From positions 682,001 to 746,000 of the forward strand of contig NZ_QLMC01000004.1 of NCBI RefSeq assembly GCF_003259745.1: 64,000 nt of DNA, written 5' to 3'. The stretch comes from Larkinella arboricola. Lineage in GTDB: Bacteria > Bacteroidota > Bacteroidia > Cytophagales > Spirosomataceae. This document shows positions 17,965-25,635 of this stretch, piece after piece. Numbering within the stretch: position 1 is the stretch's first letter; every line of letters starts with the position of its first letter. The translations under genes and the position numbers were made by a program. Below the pieces are notes generated by a model. The model saw nothing but the letters and a program-made list of their open reading frames with translations, was not told the origin of the DNA and did no database searches.

Positions 17965-18022
17965 CAAAATTCCTGCTGATTAGTTAAAAGTAAATTAAGG
18001 CTGAGTTAAAAACTGGTTAAAT
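17965..18022 (-). promoter_or_regulatory. Promoter with four phased GTTAAA repeats (probable OmpR-type operator)
   Basis: Four TTAA cores stand at 17984, 17995, 18006 and 18017, exactly 11 bases apart and all in the same orientation (GTTAAA, ATTAAG, GTTAAA, GTTAAA). Eleven bases separate the nearest repeat from GAATTTTG (minus strand, 17972-17965), a near match to TAnnTTTG. The start codon is 25 bases further. Head-to-tail repeats at 11-bp pitch over the -33 region are typical of PhoB/OmpR-type activators. The regulator encoded at 19511-20188 is the obvious candidate. Confidence 0.7.
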
Positions 18023-18031
18023 CAGAGGGAC

Positions 18032-19453
18032 TTAGGGCTTATCGTCCAGTTCAAAGGCTACGGATTTTTCAACGGGGGTTGTTTTCCGTACCGGGAATGT
18101 GACTTCAAAGCAGGTTCCCTTTCCAATTTCTGATTCTACCCGAATATACCCCTTGTGAATGGTAATAATCCGTTGGGTGAGGGTGAGGCCAATACCGTGA
18201 CCAATAATACCAGACGTCGTTTCGGAGCGGAAAAAGGGTTCGAACAGATGGGGAATGTCTTCCGGCGGTATGCCGTAGCCGTGGTCGATAAAGGTTAGCT
18301 GGATGTAGTCAACGCCCGCGTTCAGGTTGACGATAAGGGTATGATCTTTCGAGTATTTGCAGCCATTTTCGATCAGGTTCTGAAAAGCTATCTGTAGCAG
18401 CGCTTCTTCGCCCATCACGATCAGTTCTTCTTCCGTACCGGGCAGGTTTTCGTATTCGATGTCGATACGGTATTCCTGATTCTTTTTCAGTAACTGGCTA
18501 CGGGCCTGCCAAAGTTGTTCGTCTATGCGTACGGGTTTGAAGGAGAGCGTGCCCGCGTCGGCGTTAACCCGGGCCAGTTCGAGCAGGCCGTTAACCAGTT
18601 TATTCATCTTGTTTCCTTCCTCGAGCACACTTTCCAGCGCCTGTTTGTATTCGGCCTGGGTACGATTCTGCATCAGCGCGACCTCCACCTGGCCCATCAT
18701 CACCGTCAGGGGCGTTCGGAGTTCGTGGGAGGCATGGGAGACAAAATTTTTCTGGAGAATAAAGGCCTGTTCCAGCCGGTTCAGCATTTCGTTGAACGTG
18801 ACCGCCAGTTTGGCCAGTTCGTCTTTGGGCCTGCCAACGTGCAGCCGGGCATAGATATTGGTGGCCGAGATGGCGTTTACCTGATCAATGATGTGGGACA
18901 CGGGTTTGAGTGCATCGCCCGCAAAAAACCAGCCCGCCAGCAGAACAATCACCATGCTGCCCAGACAACTAAAAAACAGAATGTCCCGCAGCGATTGCAG
19001 TTTGGTGAAGCCATACCGGTCGATGGCTGTAGCCACGATGACCAGACGGCGGTTGTGGTTATCGTCATACCGAACACCGAGGGTCTCGACTTCGCCCTGG
19101 CGCTGGAAGATTTCTTGGCCGTTCCGTACCTGTTCCAGAAACTGTAGCGGAACCGGTTCATGGTCTGAATCGGTTGAGTGGAGGATTCTATTATCGGGCC
19201 GATAAATGGTTACGTGTCCTTTGAAAAAAGACATGTAATTCTTTTCAATCTGTTGAAGCATTTCCTCCGTGATACCGCTTACTTCAACGTTTTCCAGCAG
19301 TTTGGCGGTGGCAACTGCATTCTGCCGGAGCCGTTCATAAAACTCCCGTTCACGGTATTGATCGAACAGGTAGTAAATGGAGAGCGAAAACAGCAGGAGG
19401 ATTGAGCCAACCAGCAGCGCAAAGAGTACAGTTAAGCGAGTACGGATGTTCAT
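18032..19453 (-). CDS. Two-component sensor histidine kinase
   Basis: The likely start is ATG 19453 (473 residues, MNIRTRLTVLFALL); a longer frame upstream adds 12 residues without family support. TM1 spans about 8-30, a periplasmic sensor domain 31-155, TM2 158-177, then HAMP. HisKA has the phosphorylated H243 in SHELRTPLT. The ATPase domain has the N box FQNLIENGCKYS, G1 DHGYGIP and G2 GHGIGLTLTQ. It follows its response regulator by 57 bases in the same direction, the usual cognate pair. The signal is unknown. Confidence 0.95.
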   Translation of the reverse strand: MNIRTRLTVLFALLVGSILLLFSLSIYYLFDQYREREFYERLRQNAVATAKLLENVEVSGITEEMLQQIEKNYMSFFKGHVTIYRPDNRILHSTDSDHEPVPLQFLEQVRNGQEIFQRQGEVETLGVRYDDNHNRRLVIVATAIDRYGFTKLQSLRDILFFSCLGSMVIVLLAGWFFAGDALKPVSHIIDQVNAISATNIYARLHVGRPKDELAKLAVTFNEMLNRLEQAFILQKNFVSHASHELRTPLTVMMGQVEVALMQNRTQAEYKQALESVLEEGNKMNKLVNGLLELARVNADAGTLSFKPVRIDEQLWQARSQLLKKNQEYRIDIEYENLPGTEEELIVMGEEALLQIAFQNLIENGCKYSKDHTLIVNLNAGVDYIQLTFIDHGYGIPPEDIPHLFEPFFRSETTSGIIGHGIGLTLTQRIITIHKGYIRVESEIGKGTCFEVTFPVRKTTPVEKSVAFELDDKP

Positions 19454-19510
19454 AGCTGTAGCAGACAGAAAAGGAGAGAGGTTGAACAAACCCGTATTTA
19501 CCTGGCTTCC

Positions 19511-20188
19511 CTACTCTTCTTTTAACATATAACCCATGCCGATTACCGTATGAATCAGTTTGAATGGGAAATCTTTATCAACTTTTTTGCGTAAAAAATT
19601 CACATAGACATCAATGACATTCGTACCGGTATCGAAATGAATGTCCCAAACTTTTTCGGCAATATCGATGCGGGAAACAACCCGGTTTCGGTTACGCATG
19701 AGGTATTCCAGCAGGGCAAATTCTTTAGCGGTCAGTTCAATACGTTTTCCGCCCCGCCGGGCAATCTTTTCGTTTAGGTCCAGTTCCAAATCGGCCACCC
19801 GGAGCAGATTGGCCTGCATACTGGTGTCGATAGTCCGTTTACTCAATGCCCGCAGCCGGGCCAGCAATTCCCGAAATTCAAATGGCTTGACCAGGTAGTC
19901 ATCCGCTCCGGCTTCAAATCCGGCTACTTTATTGTCGAGTGAACCCATAGCCGTCAGCATCAGAATGGGCGTTTTAATGTTTTCCGAGCGCAGGGATTTG
20001 GCCAGATCATACCCGTTTATTTTCGGAACATTTACATCCAGCACGATCACATCGTAATTAACGCTTAATGCCATGTTGCGCCCAATCTGGCCATCATAGG
20101 CTACATCCACCTCAAATGATTGTTCTTCAAGTCCTTTTTTAACGAATGAAGCGAGTTTAGGTTCGTCTTCTACCACCAAAATTTTCAT
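19511..20188 (-). CDS. OmpR/PhoB-family response regulator
   Basis: I chose ATG 20188, which gives 225 residues beginning MKILVVEDEP; the upstream extension lacks receiver homology. The receiver domain has the acidic pair (E7, D8), phospho-acceptor D51, T79 and the YLVKPF lysine. The winged-helix domain includes ELTAKEFALLEYLMRNRNRVVSR and the recognition region TNVIDVYVNFLRKKVD. It is the first gene of the kinase operon. An 11-bp-phased GTTAAA array upstream suggests autoregulation, and the same array stands before the HyfB-like gene. Confidence 0.96.
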   Translation of the reverse strand: MKILVVEDEPKLASFVKKGLEEQSFEVDVAYDGQIGRNMALSVNYDVIVLDVNVPKINGYDLAKSLRSENIKTPILMLTAMGSLDNKVAGFEAGADDYLVKPFEFRELLARLRALSKRTIDTSMQANLLRVADLELDLNEKIARRGGKRIELTAKEFALLEYLMRNRNRVVSRIDIAEKVWDIHFDTGTNVIDVYVNFLRKKVDKDFPFKLIHTVIGMGYMLKEE

Positions 20189-20250
20189 AACTGTTTTTTC
20201 AGGAAGTGGATAATTTGCCAGCGAAATACTACATATAAAGCAATAAAACA

Positions 20251-20290
20251 AAAAAGCTACCCGAAATACACCTTCAGGTAGCTTTTTTCA
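20251..20290 (-). terminator. Hairpin with T run in the response-regulator leader (possible attenuator)
   Basis: AAAAGCTACC (20252-20261) pairs with GGTAGCTTTT (20277-20286). On the minus strand T follows, so it looks like an intrinsic terminator 60 bases before the response-regulator ATG. Just before the stem the minus strand reads ATGGTGTGGATAGG; a similar unit lies at 20462-20520. It could end a very short RNA or attenuate the operon. Confidence 0.6.
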
Positions 20291-20306
20291 TCCTATCCAC
20301 ACCATT

Positions 20307-20340
20307 CAAAGCTAATGTATGCATCAGCTCTGATGTTCAA
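20307..20340 (-). promoter_or_regulatory. Proximal promoter of the response-regulator leader
   Basis: On the minus strand TTG (20340-20338), 23 bases, then TAGCTTTG (20314-20307) form a good Bacteroidota promoter. Transcription would begin near 20300 and run straight into the hairpin at 20251-20290. Confidence 0.5.
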
Positions 20341-20388
20341 CCTCCCTGTATAAAGGATTAACTATATGTCAGGGAAAATTTAACTTCT

Positions 20389-20445
20389 CAAAAGTAAAAG
20401 AGATAGATTAAACCGGCGTTAAAGACAGGTTAAAATCAGCTAAAA
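20389..20445 (-). promoter_or_regulatory. Autoregulatory promoter with phased GTTAAA repeats
   Basis: TTAA cores at 20408, 20419 and 20430 are 11 bases apart (ATTAAA, GTTAAA, GTTAAA), with a fourth, weaker unit CTAAAA in register at 20440. Exactly 11 bases separate the nearest repeat from TACTTTTG (minus strand, 20396-20389), a full TAnnTTTG match. The layout is the same as at 17965-18022. The response-regulator gene starts about 200 bases downstream. Confidence 0.7.
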
Positions 20446-20461
20446 TTACTGAGTATCAAAA

Positions 20462-20520
20462 CAAAAAAGCTATCCGGGAGTACCCGAATAGCTTTCCGAC
20501 TATATCCACACCATTTAAAA
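20462..20520 (-). repeat. Second copy of the leader hairpin unit
   Basis: On the minus strand AAATGGTGTGGATA is followed by a hairpin with arms AAAGCTAT and ATAGCTTT and then TTTTTTG. The order and words match the unit at 20251-20310, about 210 bases away. A TATATTTG at 20616-20609 on the same strand could provide a promoter. Confidence 0.55.
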
Positions 20521-20828
20521 ACAGCCGCCCGTTCAGGCTTAGGCTGCCTTTATCAATGACCTGATGAGCAGGTCTATGTCTTTATGTCTTGATTCTCAAA
20601 TTTATCTGCAAATATAGCAGTTGTTTACAGCAACAGCACCAAGTCAGTCTAAAAAATCAATGAAAACTACTTAGTTATTTTATAAACGGTCTCTTTGGCA
20701 CGAGCTAACAAGGATAAATCATCCCTTTGAGCCATTAAATTGTCAGTTTTTAGTCAAATGACAAAATTTTTGTCATTAAAATTAGAGAGTCGTTACTTTT
20801 AGAAGGAACTATGTTAGAGAACGGTTAC

Positions 20829-20870
20829 AAAAAGGCGAAACGCCTGACTGACAAACGTTTCGCCTTTTTA
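20829..20870 (-). terminator. Terminator of the YtxH genes
   Basis: A perfect 14-bp stem, AAAAAGGCGAAACG (20829-20842) / CGTTTCGCCTTTTT (20856-20869), has T runs on both strands. It lies downstream of the minus-strand YtxH gene. Confidence 0.85.
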
Positions 20871-20933
20871 TCATAACGTTGAGCAAATTAAACAGAATTA
20901 GCGGAATGATTTACCGAGTCTTCTATGTACTCT

Positions 20934-21275
20934 TTACTCAGTTTTAACGGACTGCTTTGCAGATTCTACACCAGAATGGGCTTTGTCGGCCACGTTATCA
21001 ACCGTGTTGTTGAACTCGTCTTTGTTCTGGCCACCCTTGTCCTGTAGTTTGTCAGTCCACTGATTAACCTGCTGGTTAACCTGTGATTTAACCTGATCAA
21101 CCTGTGACTTGACCTGTTCCACTCCTTTACTCCACTGGTCCTGTAAATCCTTCGTGCGTTTGTCAGCTTCGTCCTGAATCCACTGACGGCTTTCCCGGCC
21201 GCTTTTCGGGGCTGTCAAAATGCCTGCGACTACGCCGGTAATAAATCCTAACAAAAAATCTCTTGAACTTCTCAT
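20934..21275 (-). CDS. YtxH domain-containing protein
   Basis: The 113-residue protein begins MRSSRDFLLGFITGVVAGIL, then TAPKSGRESRQWI, the classic YtxH pattern: one short hydrophobic helix (7-21) and a basic GR/GK turn. The rest is an amphipathic helix with a repeated QVKSQVDQVKSQVNQQVNQ stretch, similar to LEA-type stress proteins. YtxH proteins are induced by general stress in other bacteria; their function is unclear. It lies 54 bases downstream of a second YtxH gene and is probably co-transcribed with it. Confidence 0.88.
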   Translation of the reverse strand: MRSSRDFLLGFITGVVAGILTAPKSGRESRQWIQDEADKRTKDLQDQWSKGVEQVKSQVDQVKSQVNQQVNQWTDKLQDKGGQNKDEFNNTVDNVADKAHSGVESAKQSVKTE

Positions 21276-21329
21276 GGGTTTCCGATTTTAAAATTGTTAA
21301 ATGCCGGTACTACTGGCAAATGTATCTAA

Positions 21330-21617
21330 TTAATATTTAGTGTTCCGTTCAACCTGTTGAACGGCATCTTTCGACCGTGAAGCGACAGTATCAACTGCAT
21401 CGTTGTATTTCGAAGTCAGTGAATCTTTCGCATCATCATACTGGCTGCGAATGCTGTTAAACCCGTTGGTGATGGTATCCTGTAGGTCTTTCAAAAACTT
21501 GTCGGAGTCATTCGTAATTTTTTTACGGGTGTCCTTACCGCTGCGGGGAGCGAGTAATAAACCCAGGGCAGCCCCTGTTAATATTGCAACTACGAGTCCA
21601 CTGAAATTCGATTTCAT
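21330..21617 (-). CDS. YtxH domain-containing protein
   Basis: The 95-residue product MKSNFSGLVVAILTGAALGL then LLAPRSGKDTRKK is a second YtxH protein. It has one hydrophobic helix (about 7-24), the PRSGKDTR basic turn and a helical tail with alternating Ser, Asp and Lys. It is the first gene of the pair. A perfect palindrome TTCTACA-N3-TGTAGAA stands 190 bases upstream (21807-21823). Confidence 0.88.
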   Translation of the reverse strand: MKSNFSGLVVAILTGAALGLLLAPRSGKDTRKKITNDSDKFLKDLQDTITNGFNSIRSQYDDAKDSLTSKYNDAVDTVASRSKDAVQQVERNTKY

Positions 21618-21806
21618 ACCCTTTCAAACGGTTTAAGTGAAAAATGAGACCGCACACGGCGGATTACGACGAGTAGTAAGAAAAATCTGTACCATACTCC
21701 GTTATTACCCACCGGGTATATGATTAACTTATTGTTAATCAGAATGTTTAAGGTTCCTCTTTATTTATATGCCAGTGATCTGAAACAGAGGGAGATGAGG
21801 AATATT

Positions 21807-21823
21807 TTCTACAAACTGTAGAA
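21807..21823. promoter_or_regulatory. Palindrome TTCTACA-N3-TGTAGAA
   Basis: A perfect 7-bp inverted repeat lies in the intergenic region before the YtxH genes. The heptamer TGTAGAA recurs in several other intergenic regions of this island (22460, 25482, 27745, 33918). It may be a regulator site. Confidence 0.4.
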
Positions 21824-21909
21824 CCGCACTGAGGACATGTATAGGCATTTATCTGACCGGGCTATCGTCCGGGTGGAGCAGGGAAGAAGGCATAAGGAGC
21901 TGAATAACA

Positions 21910-21945
21910 AAAAATCCCTGCACTCAAATCTGGTGCAGGGATTCC
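21910..21945 (-). terminator. Terminator of the lmo0937-type gene
   Basis: AAATCCCTGCAC (21912-21923) pairs with GTGCAGGGATT (21933-21943). Six T follow on the minus strand, downstream of the small gene ending at 22081. Confidence 0.75.
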
Positions 21946-22080
21946 GTACCCACCGTAACTTGTACTTAACCTAAAATGAAACCACCTAAACCTAAACGTA
22001 TCGCTAGGGTAGTGAATAGCGAAATATCTACAGTCAATTGACCATCGGGTCAACGGCATTTTTAAATGATGTGCGAATGA

Positions 22081-22248
22081 TTAAACACCCCGTCCACGTA
22101 TTACCCGAAGCAAAATTGCAACGATAGCAATCACTAATAGAATGTGAATCAGGTTATTGCTTGCAAGGCCCGCTCCGAGTACACCAAAAAAGCCTAGCGC
22201 CCAGATGATGATCAGAATGACAGCAATTGTGTAGAGCAAGTTTCCCAT
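22081..22248 (-). CDS. lmo0937-type small membrane protein
   Basis: This 55-residue frame reads MGNLLYTIAVILIIIWALGF, then FGVLGAGLASNNLIHILLVI, then a basic tail ending RGRGV. Two hydrophobic helices with the MGNLLYTIAVIL/IIWALGFFG signature match the lmo0937 family of small membrane proteins, common in Bacteroidota and Firmicutes and often stress-linked. It is too short for a simple 60-codon cut-off. A terminator lies 135 bases downstream. The opposite-strand frame over the same bases looks random. Confidence 0.85.
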   Translation of the reverse strand: MGNLLYTIAVILIIIWALGFFGVLGAGLASNNLIHILLVIAIVAILLRVIRGRGV

Positions 22249-22740
22249 TGTTATCGCTTTGCAACCCGAGTAATTTACGTAGTGGCTGCTTGTGTCAATC
22301 TAATATGAAAATGTTATGCCAAAAGTATAATAAGGAAACATCAACACTGAAAAATACAAGAAATGGCATATTTGTAGGACCATTTCTCGAAAAACGAGCT
22401 GGACATTCTGCTATGAGACTCGAATACTAGCCAAACAAGTGTGGAGAAAAATGCACAGTTGTAGAATAAAGTTGTAGAGAAAAACACACCTTTTAACGAA
22501 ATATGAAATTATTTATACGGCTTTTTAAAGCTGCCTATTTTATATTTTTTTATAAATACCCCTTAATTTACCCCAAATTCAAATGATTATGCGAAAAACG
22601 GGCCAATAGAGGATTTTAGGCACATAATTATCTATAGGACTATATGAGGTAATTTTTGAATGAATGAAAAACGGTAAAACTCGGTATAGCATATGAGGGG
22701 CTGGCAAACCGGAAGTCAATATAAGCCGGTTATATCAAAT
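22249..22740. other. 492-base AT-rich intergenic region with direct repeats
   Basis: No gene is seen. Three near-copies of TGTRGAR (22440, 22460, 22473) lie in a row, and a promoter-like box at 22619-22639 closely resembles the one at 27760-27780. Both the minus-strand lmo0937-type gene and the plus-strand response regulator could be controlled from here. Confidence 0.5.
22619..22639 (+). promoter_or_regulatory. Promoter-like box shared with 27760-27780
   Basis: The box begins GGCACATAATTATCT and ends ATAGGA; the box at 27760 has the same words in the same 21-base frame. GG at its left end, with TC twelve bases on, is only loosely like a sigma-54 -24/-12 pair. The response-regulator gene starts 101 bases downstream. 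Confidence 0.35.
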
Positions 22741-23106
22741 ATGATGAATACAAAAAGAGTGTTAATAGTCGACGACGAAGCCGATATATGTCTATTACTC
22801 TCCGGTTTGTTAATGCGAATGGGCTATCAGCCTACTTGCGCCAATTTCCTGGAAGAAGGGCGACAGCGACTGGCGCAGCAAACATATGATGCGGTATTTT
22901 TGGATTTAAGTCTGCCTGACGGTGTTGGATTTGAACTATTGTCTCATATCCGAAACATGGCTGACAAAACCAAGGTAATTATGATAAGTGCGTTTGATGG
23001 AATTGCGGAGCGAAAAAGAGCGTCACAGGAAGGAGCCGATTACTTTATTGGCAAACCTTTTAATCGTAAGACCATCGAACAGGCTTTACAATATATCCAA
23101 GTTTAG
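22741..23106 (+). CDS. Single-domain response regulator (receiver only)
   Basis: I set the start at ATG 22741 (121 residues, MMNTKRVLIVDDEADI); the frame runs 16 codons further up without receiver homology. It is a CheY-like receiver: acidic pair D11/D12, phospho-acceptor D55 in AVFLDLSLPD, and the K of FIGKPF. There is no output domain, so it probably works through protein contacts or as a phosphate relay. It is followed 49 bases later by a sigma-54 activator whose receiver starts almost identically (RILIVDDNTDICLLL), so the pair may share a phosphorelay. Confidence 0.93.
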   Translation: MMNTKRVLIVDDEADICLLLSGLLMRMGYQPTCANFLEEGRQRLAQQTYDAVFLDLSLPDGVGFELLSHIRNMADKTKVIMISAFDGIAERKRASQEGADYFIGKPFNRKTIEQALQYIQV

Positions 23107-23155
23107 TTAACTTTATACCCACGTTTATTATACCGGACACTGTAACTGTCCTTTT

Positions 23156-24607
23156 ATGGAAAGAATCTTAATCGTTGACGATAATACGGATATATGCCTG
23201 CTTTTAGAACGCTTTCTGTCAAAACAAGGATATAAGACGGCTTCTGTTCAACGAGGAGATGACGCCTTGACTCTTCTGCGAAAAGACTCGTTCGAACTGG
23301 TTATCTGTGATTTCAAGCTGCCCGATGTGGACGGCCTGGAAATGCTGCGTCGCATCAAAATACTGGACCCAACTACCGCAGTTATTATCATTACGGGTTA
23401 CTCCGACGTCCGGATGGCCGTGCAAACGGTTAAGCACGGCGCTTATGATTACGTGACCAAACCGCTGTATCCGGACGAAATTCTCTATACCATCAAAAGC
23501 GCGCTGGACCGCCGGACCCAACTGGTTGAGGGCCGTCCCGTTGCCGTCGGAGCCGCAGATGATCATGAGGAGGATGTGCCAGAAGTGAACCCTGTCAAAC
23601 CGGTGACCCGTTCACCCAAAGCGGGAACCATCCTGACGGGAGGCCGGCGTTTTATTTTCGGAAAGAGCCGGTCCGCTGAAATGCTTCAGAAGCACATTGA
23701 TTTGATTGCTCCGACGAATATGTCGGTTATTATAACCGGTGAAACCGGTACGGGCAAGGAGTTTGTTGCCAATGCCATTCATCAGAAAAGTAAACGGGCC
23801 GGTAAACCGTTCGTTGCTATCGACTGCGGAGCCCTTTCGAAAGAGCTGGCCGGAAGTGAACTCTTTGGTCACGTGAAGGGAGCCTTTACGGGGGCCACGT
23901 CCGACAAGATGGGGAGTTTTGAGTACGCCAACGGCGGAACTTTGTTTCTGGACGAAATCGGAAACCTCTCGTACGAGAATCAGATTAAACTCCTGCGCGT
24001 CCTACAGGAACGCAAAATCCGGCGCATTGGCAGTAACACGGATATTGTGGTCGATGTCCGGATTCTGGTAGCAACCAATGAAGACCTGCGGGAAGCGGTT
24101 CGGCAGGGTCGTTTCCGGGAAGATATTTTTCACCGTCTGGATGAATTCCGGATTGAGCTGACCCCCCTCCGCGACCGTAAAGCCGACATTCTTCTGTTTG
24201 CCGAGCATTTTCTGGACCTGGCCAACGAGCAACTGGAAAAGAATGTGCAGGGCTTTGATGATGACGTAAAAGAGAAGCTGAAAGAATATTACTGGCACGG
24301 TAACCTGCGCGAAATTCAGAACGTTGTGAAAAGGGCCGTTCTGCTGGCGCAGAGCGATGTCATTACGCTGGACTGTCTGCCGTTTGAAATTATTTCGCCC
24401 AGCTACTCGATGGAAGATAGCACCACGGTGGTATCGACGGTTGCTCCGGCCAATAATTTAAAATCGGTATCCGAAAACGCAGAACGCGCAGCCATTATTA
24501 AGGTGCTTGAAAAAACCGGCTATAATAAAACGAAAGCCGCTGAAGTGCTTAATATCGACCGAAAAACCCTCTATAATAAGCTCAAAGCGTACGATATTCA
24601 TCTTTAA
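23156..24607 (+). CDS. Sigma-54-dependent NtrC-family response regulator
   Basis: The 483-residue protein has three domains. The receiver (1-120) carries phospho-acceptor D52. The AAA+ domain (~165-400) has Walker A GETGTGKE (195-202), the sigma-54 contact loop GAFTGA (242-247) and Walker B GTLFLDEIGN (261-270). The C-terminal Fis-type helix-turn-helix (~445-480) includes NKTKAAEVLNIDRKTLYNKL. Such proteins bind upstream activating sites and remodel sigma-54 RNA polymerase. The target genes are unknown; intergenic TGTAGAA motifs in the same island are possible sites. Confidence 0.95.
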   Translation: MERILIVDDNTDICLLLERFLSKQGYKTASVQRGDDALTLLRKDSFELVICDFKLPDVDGLEMLRRIKILDPTTAVIIITGYSDVRMAVQTVKHGAYDYVTKPLYPDEILYTIKSALDRRTQLVEGRPVAVGAADDHEEDVPEVNPVKPVTRSPKAGTILTGGRRFIFGKSRSAEMLQKHIDLIAPTNMSVIITGETGTGKEFVANAIHQKSKRAGKPFVAIDCGALSKELAGSELFGHVKGAFTGATSDKMGSFEYANGGTLFLDEIGNLSYENQIKLLRVLQERKIRRIGSNTDIVVDVRILVATNEDLREAVRQGRFREDIFHRLDEFRIELTPLRDRKADILLFAEHFLDLANEQLEKNVQGFDDDVKEKLKEYYWHGNLREIQNVVKRAVLLAQSDVITLDCLPFEIISPSYSMEDSTTVVSTVAPANNLKSVSENAERAAIIKVLEKTGYNKTKAAEVLNIDRKTLYNKLKAYDIHL

Positions 24608-24611
24608 AAGA

Positions 24612-24674
24612 GGATGCACCCTTACAAACGAATAAAGCGGTTATGCCAACTCGTTCGTAAGGGTGCATTTTTTA
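24612..24674 (+). terminator. Long-stem terminator after the sigma-54 activator
   Basis: ATGCACCCTTACAAACGA (24614-24631) pairs with TCGTTCGTAAGGGTGCAT (24651-24668) and is followed by six T. It lies between convergent genes and ends at the stop codon of the outer-membrane protein gene. Confidence 0.85.
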
Positions 24675-25301
24675 TTTAATCGTAAAGCCAATTGAAACCT
24701 GGCCAACCGCATTTTTAGCCTTTCCCATCACTAGCCGGGCCGCCCCATCTTTCGCCACCGGTTGCAGCCCTTGTCCATAACGCAGGCCCAGCAGAACCGT
24801 TCCGAAATAGATGTTTAAACCACCGGCTAAACCGTAATCAAACGTATTAAAGTTATCCCGGTTAATGCTTCGGTAATCAGAACCAAGATCGCCTTCGGAG
24901 GCCACTTTGGAACTAACCAGATAGGAAGCATACGGTCCGGCCTGCAAGTCGACCGAGTTGCCTAGTTTGAAGGTTGCCAGAACGGGCAATTCCACATAAT
25001 TCAGTTTAAACGTGTTGCGGCCACTCGCACCCAGCAAATTATAATCCGCCGAGACGCCTTTCATACTATATTGCAATTCAGGTTGGATTGCAAAGAAGCT
25101 GCTTACCGGGATTTGCGTAAATACGCCAACGTGAAAACCGATACGCTCGTTGCGATCCTCTACATTGTCGAGATACAATGTGCTGGCATTTAAACCACCT
25201 TTAATTCCGGTGCGCGGAGTTGTCTGGGCAGCAGCGTCCAAAAGCGTTAGGCTGCTGATCACAGCAGAAGAAAACAACAGATTAATGAACTGCTTTTTCA
25301 T
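24672..25301 (-). CDS. Outer-membrane beta-barrel protein (PorT-like/OMP_b-brl family)
   Basis: The 209-residue protein starts with a signal peptide (MKKQFINLLFSSAVISSLTL, cleavage after AAAQ). The mature part has alternating strands typical of a small 8-stranded barrel: GIKGGLNASTLYL, FFAIQPELQYSMKGV, LNYVELPVLATFKL, LQAGPYASYLV and LLGLRYGQGL. The GIKGGLN start and YVELPVLATFKL strand are signatures of the Bacteroidota porin-like family. It is a single gene facing the sigma-54 activator. The function is structural or unknown. Confidence 0.9.
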   Translation of the reverse strand: MKKQFINLLFSSAVISSLTLLDAAAQTTPRTGIKGGLNASTLYLDNVEDRNERIGFHVGVFTQIPVSSFFAIQPELQYSMKGVSADYNLLGASGRNTFKLNYVELPVLATFKLGNSVDLQAGPYASYLVSSKVASEGDLGSDYRSINRDNFNTFDYGLAGGLNIYFGTVLLGLRYGQGLQPVAKDGAARLVMGKAKNAVGQVSIGFTIK

Positions 25302-25635
25302 GTACTAAATAAAGTTAAATTTACCCTTACGCTCCTTAACAAATTTGTGCCAATCCTGAATTTATTATGATAGGTGGTATGTAAATGGCTGTTTAACAGA
25401 AATTTATATTGGGTTTTTGTTGGTTGTAAAACAAAGTGTCCAAAAAAAAACTTTCGATAATGTGGAAGATAATTCTCAAAATGTAGAAGATAATGAGTAA
25501 GATTATGGGAATTTAACGACGGTCTTATCGAGTATTTGTCTCTTTTTTCGAAGAAAACTAAAAGGAAAGGTAATTCATAAGATAAATGGAACTGTACTTG
25601 TACTTAAAAGAGCACTCAACAATTTATAGATAAGA
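25302..25635. other. 334-base divergent intergenic region
   Basis: No gene is visible. It holds two 15-base near-repeats AATGTRGAAGATAAT (25459-25473 and 25480-25494, 21 bases apart) and a sigma-54-like box at 25587-25602 before the response-regulator gene. Confidence 0.5.
25587..25602 (+). promoter_or_regulatory. Possible sigma-54 promoter of the response regulator at 25636
   Basis: TGGAAC-N5-TTGTA fits TGGNAC-N5-TTGYW, with T for C at -12. The predicted start near 25613 leaves a 23-base leader. The direct repeats at 25459-25494 lie about 100 bases upstream, a normal distance for an enhancer site. Confidence 0.4.

Larger units (their letters stand above)
20252..20933. other. 682-base intergenic regulatory region
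   Basis: No protein gene is seen here. The stretch is AT-rich and holds two related hairpin units, the phased repeat array, at least three minus-strand -7 elements (20307-20314, 20389-20396, 20609-20616) and the terminator of the YtxH genes at 20829-20869. Confidence 0.6.
21618..22080. other. 463-base intergenic region before the YtxH genes
   Basis: No protein gene is convincing here. The region contains the palindrome at 21807-21823, the terminator at 21910-21945 and, on the minus strand, a TGGTAC-N5-TTTCT box (about 21682-21697), only loosely like a sigma-54 promoter. Confidence 0.5.

Noticed and set aside
20690-20710. TTGGCACGAGCTAACA as a sigma-54 promoter
   Set aside because: The -24 half is good, but the -12 half has CA in place of GC and no gene follows in that direction.
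22227-22430. Plus-strand frame of 67 codons opposite the lmo0937-type gene
   Set aside because: No recognisable pattern; the minus-strand small membrane protein explains the DNA better.
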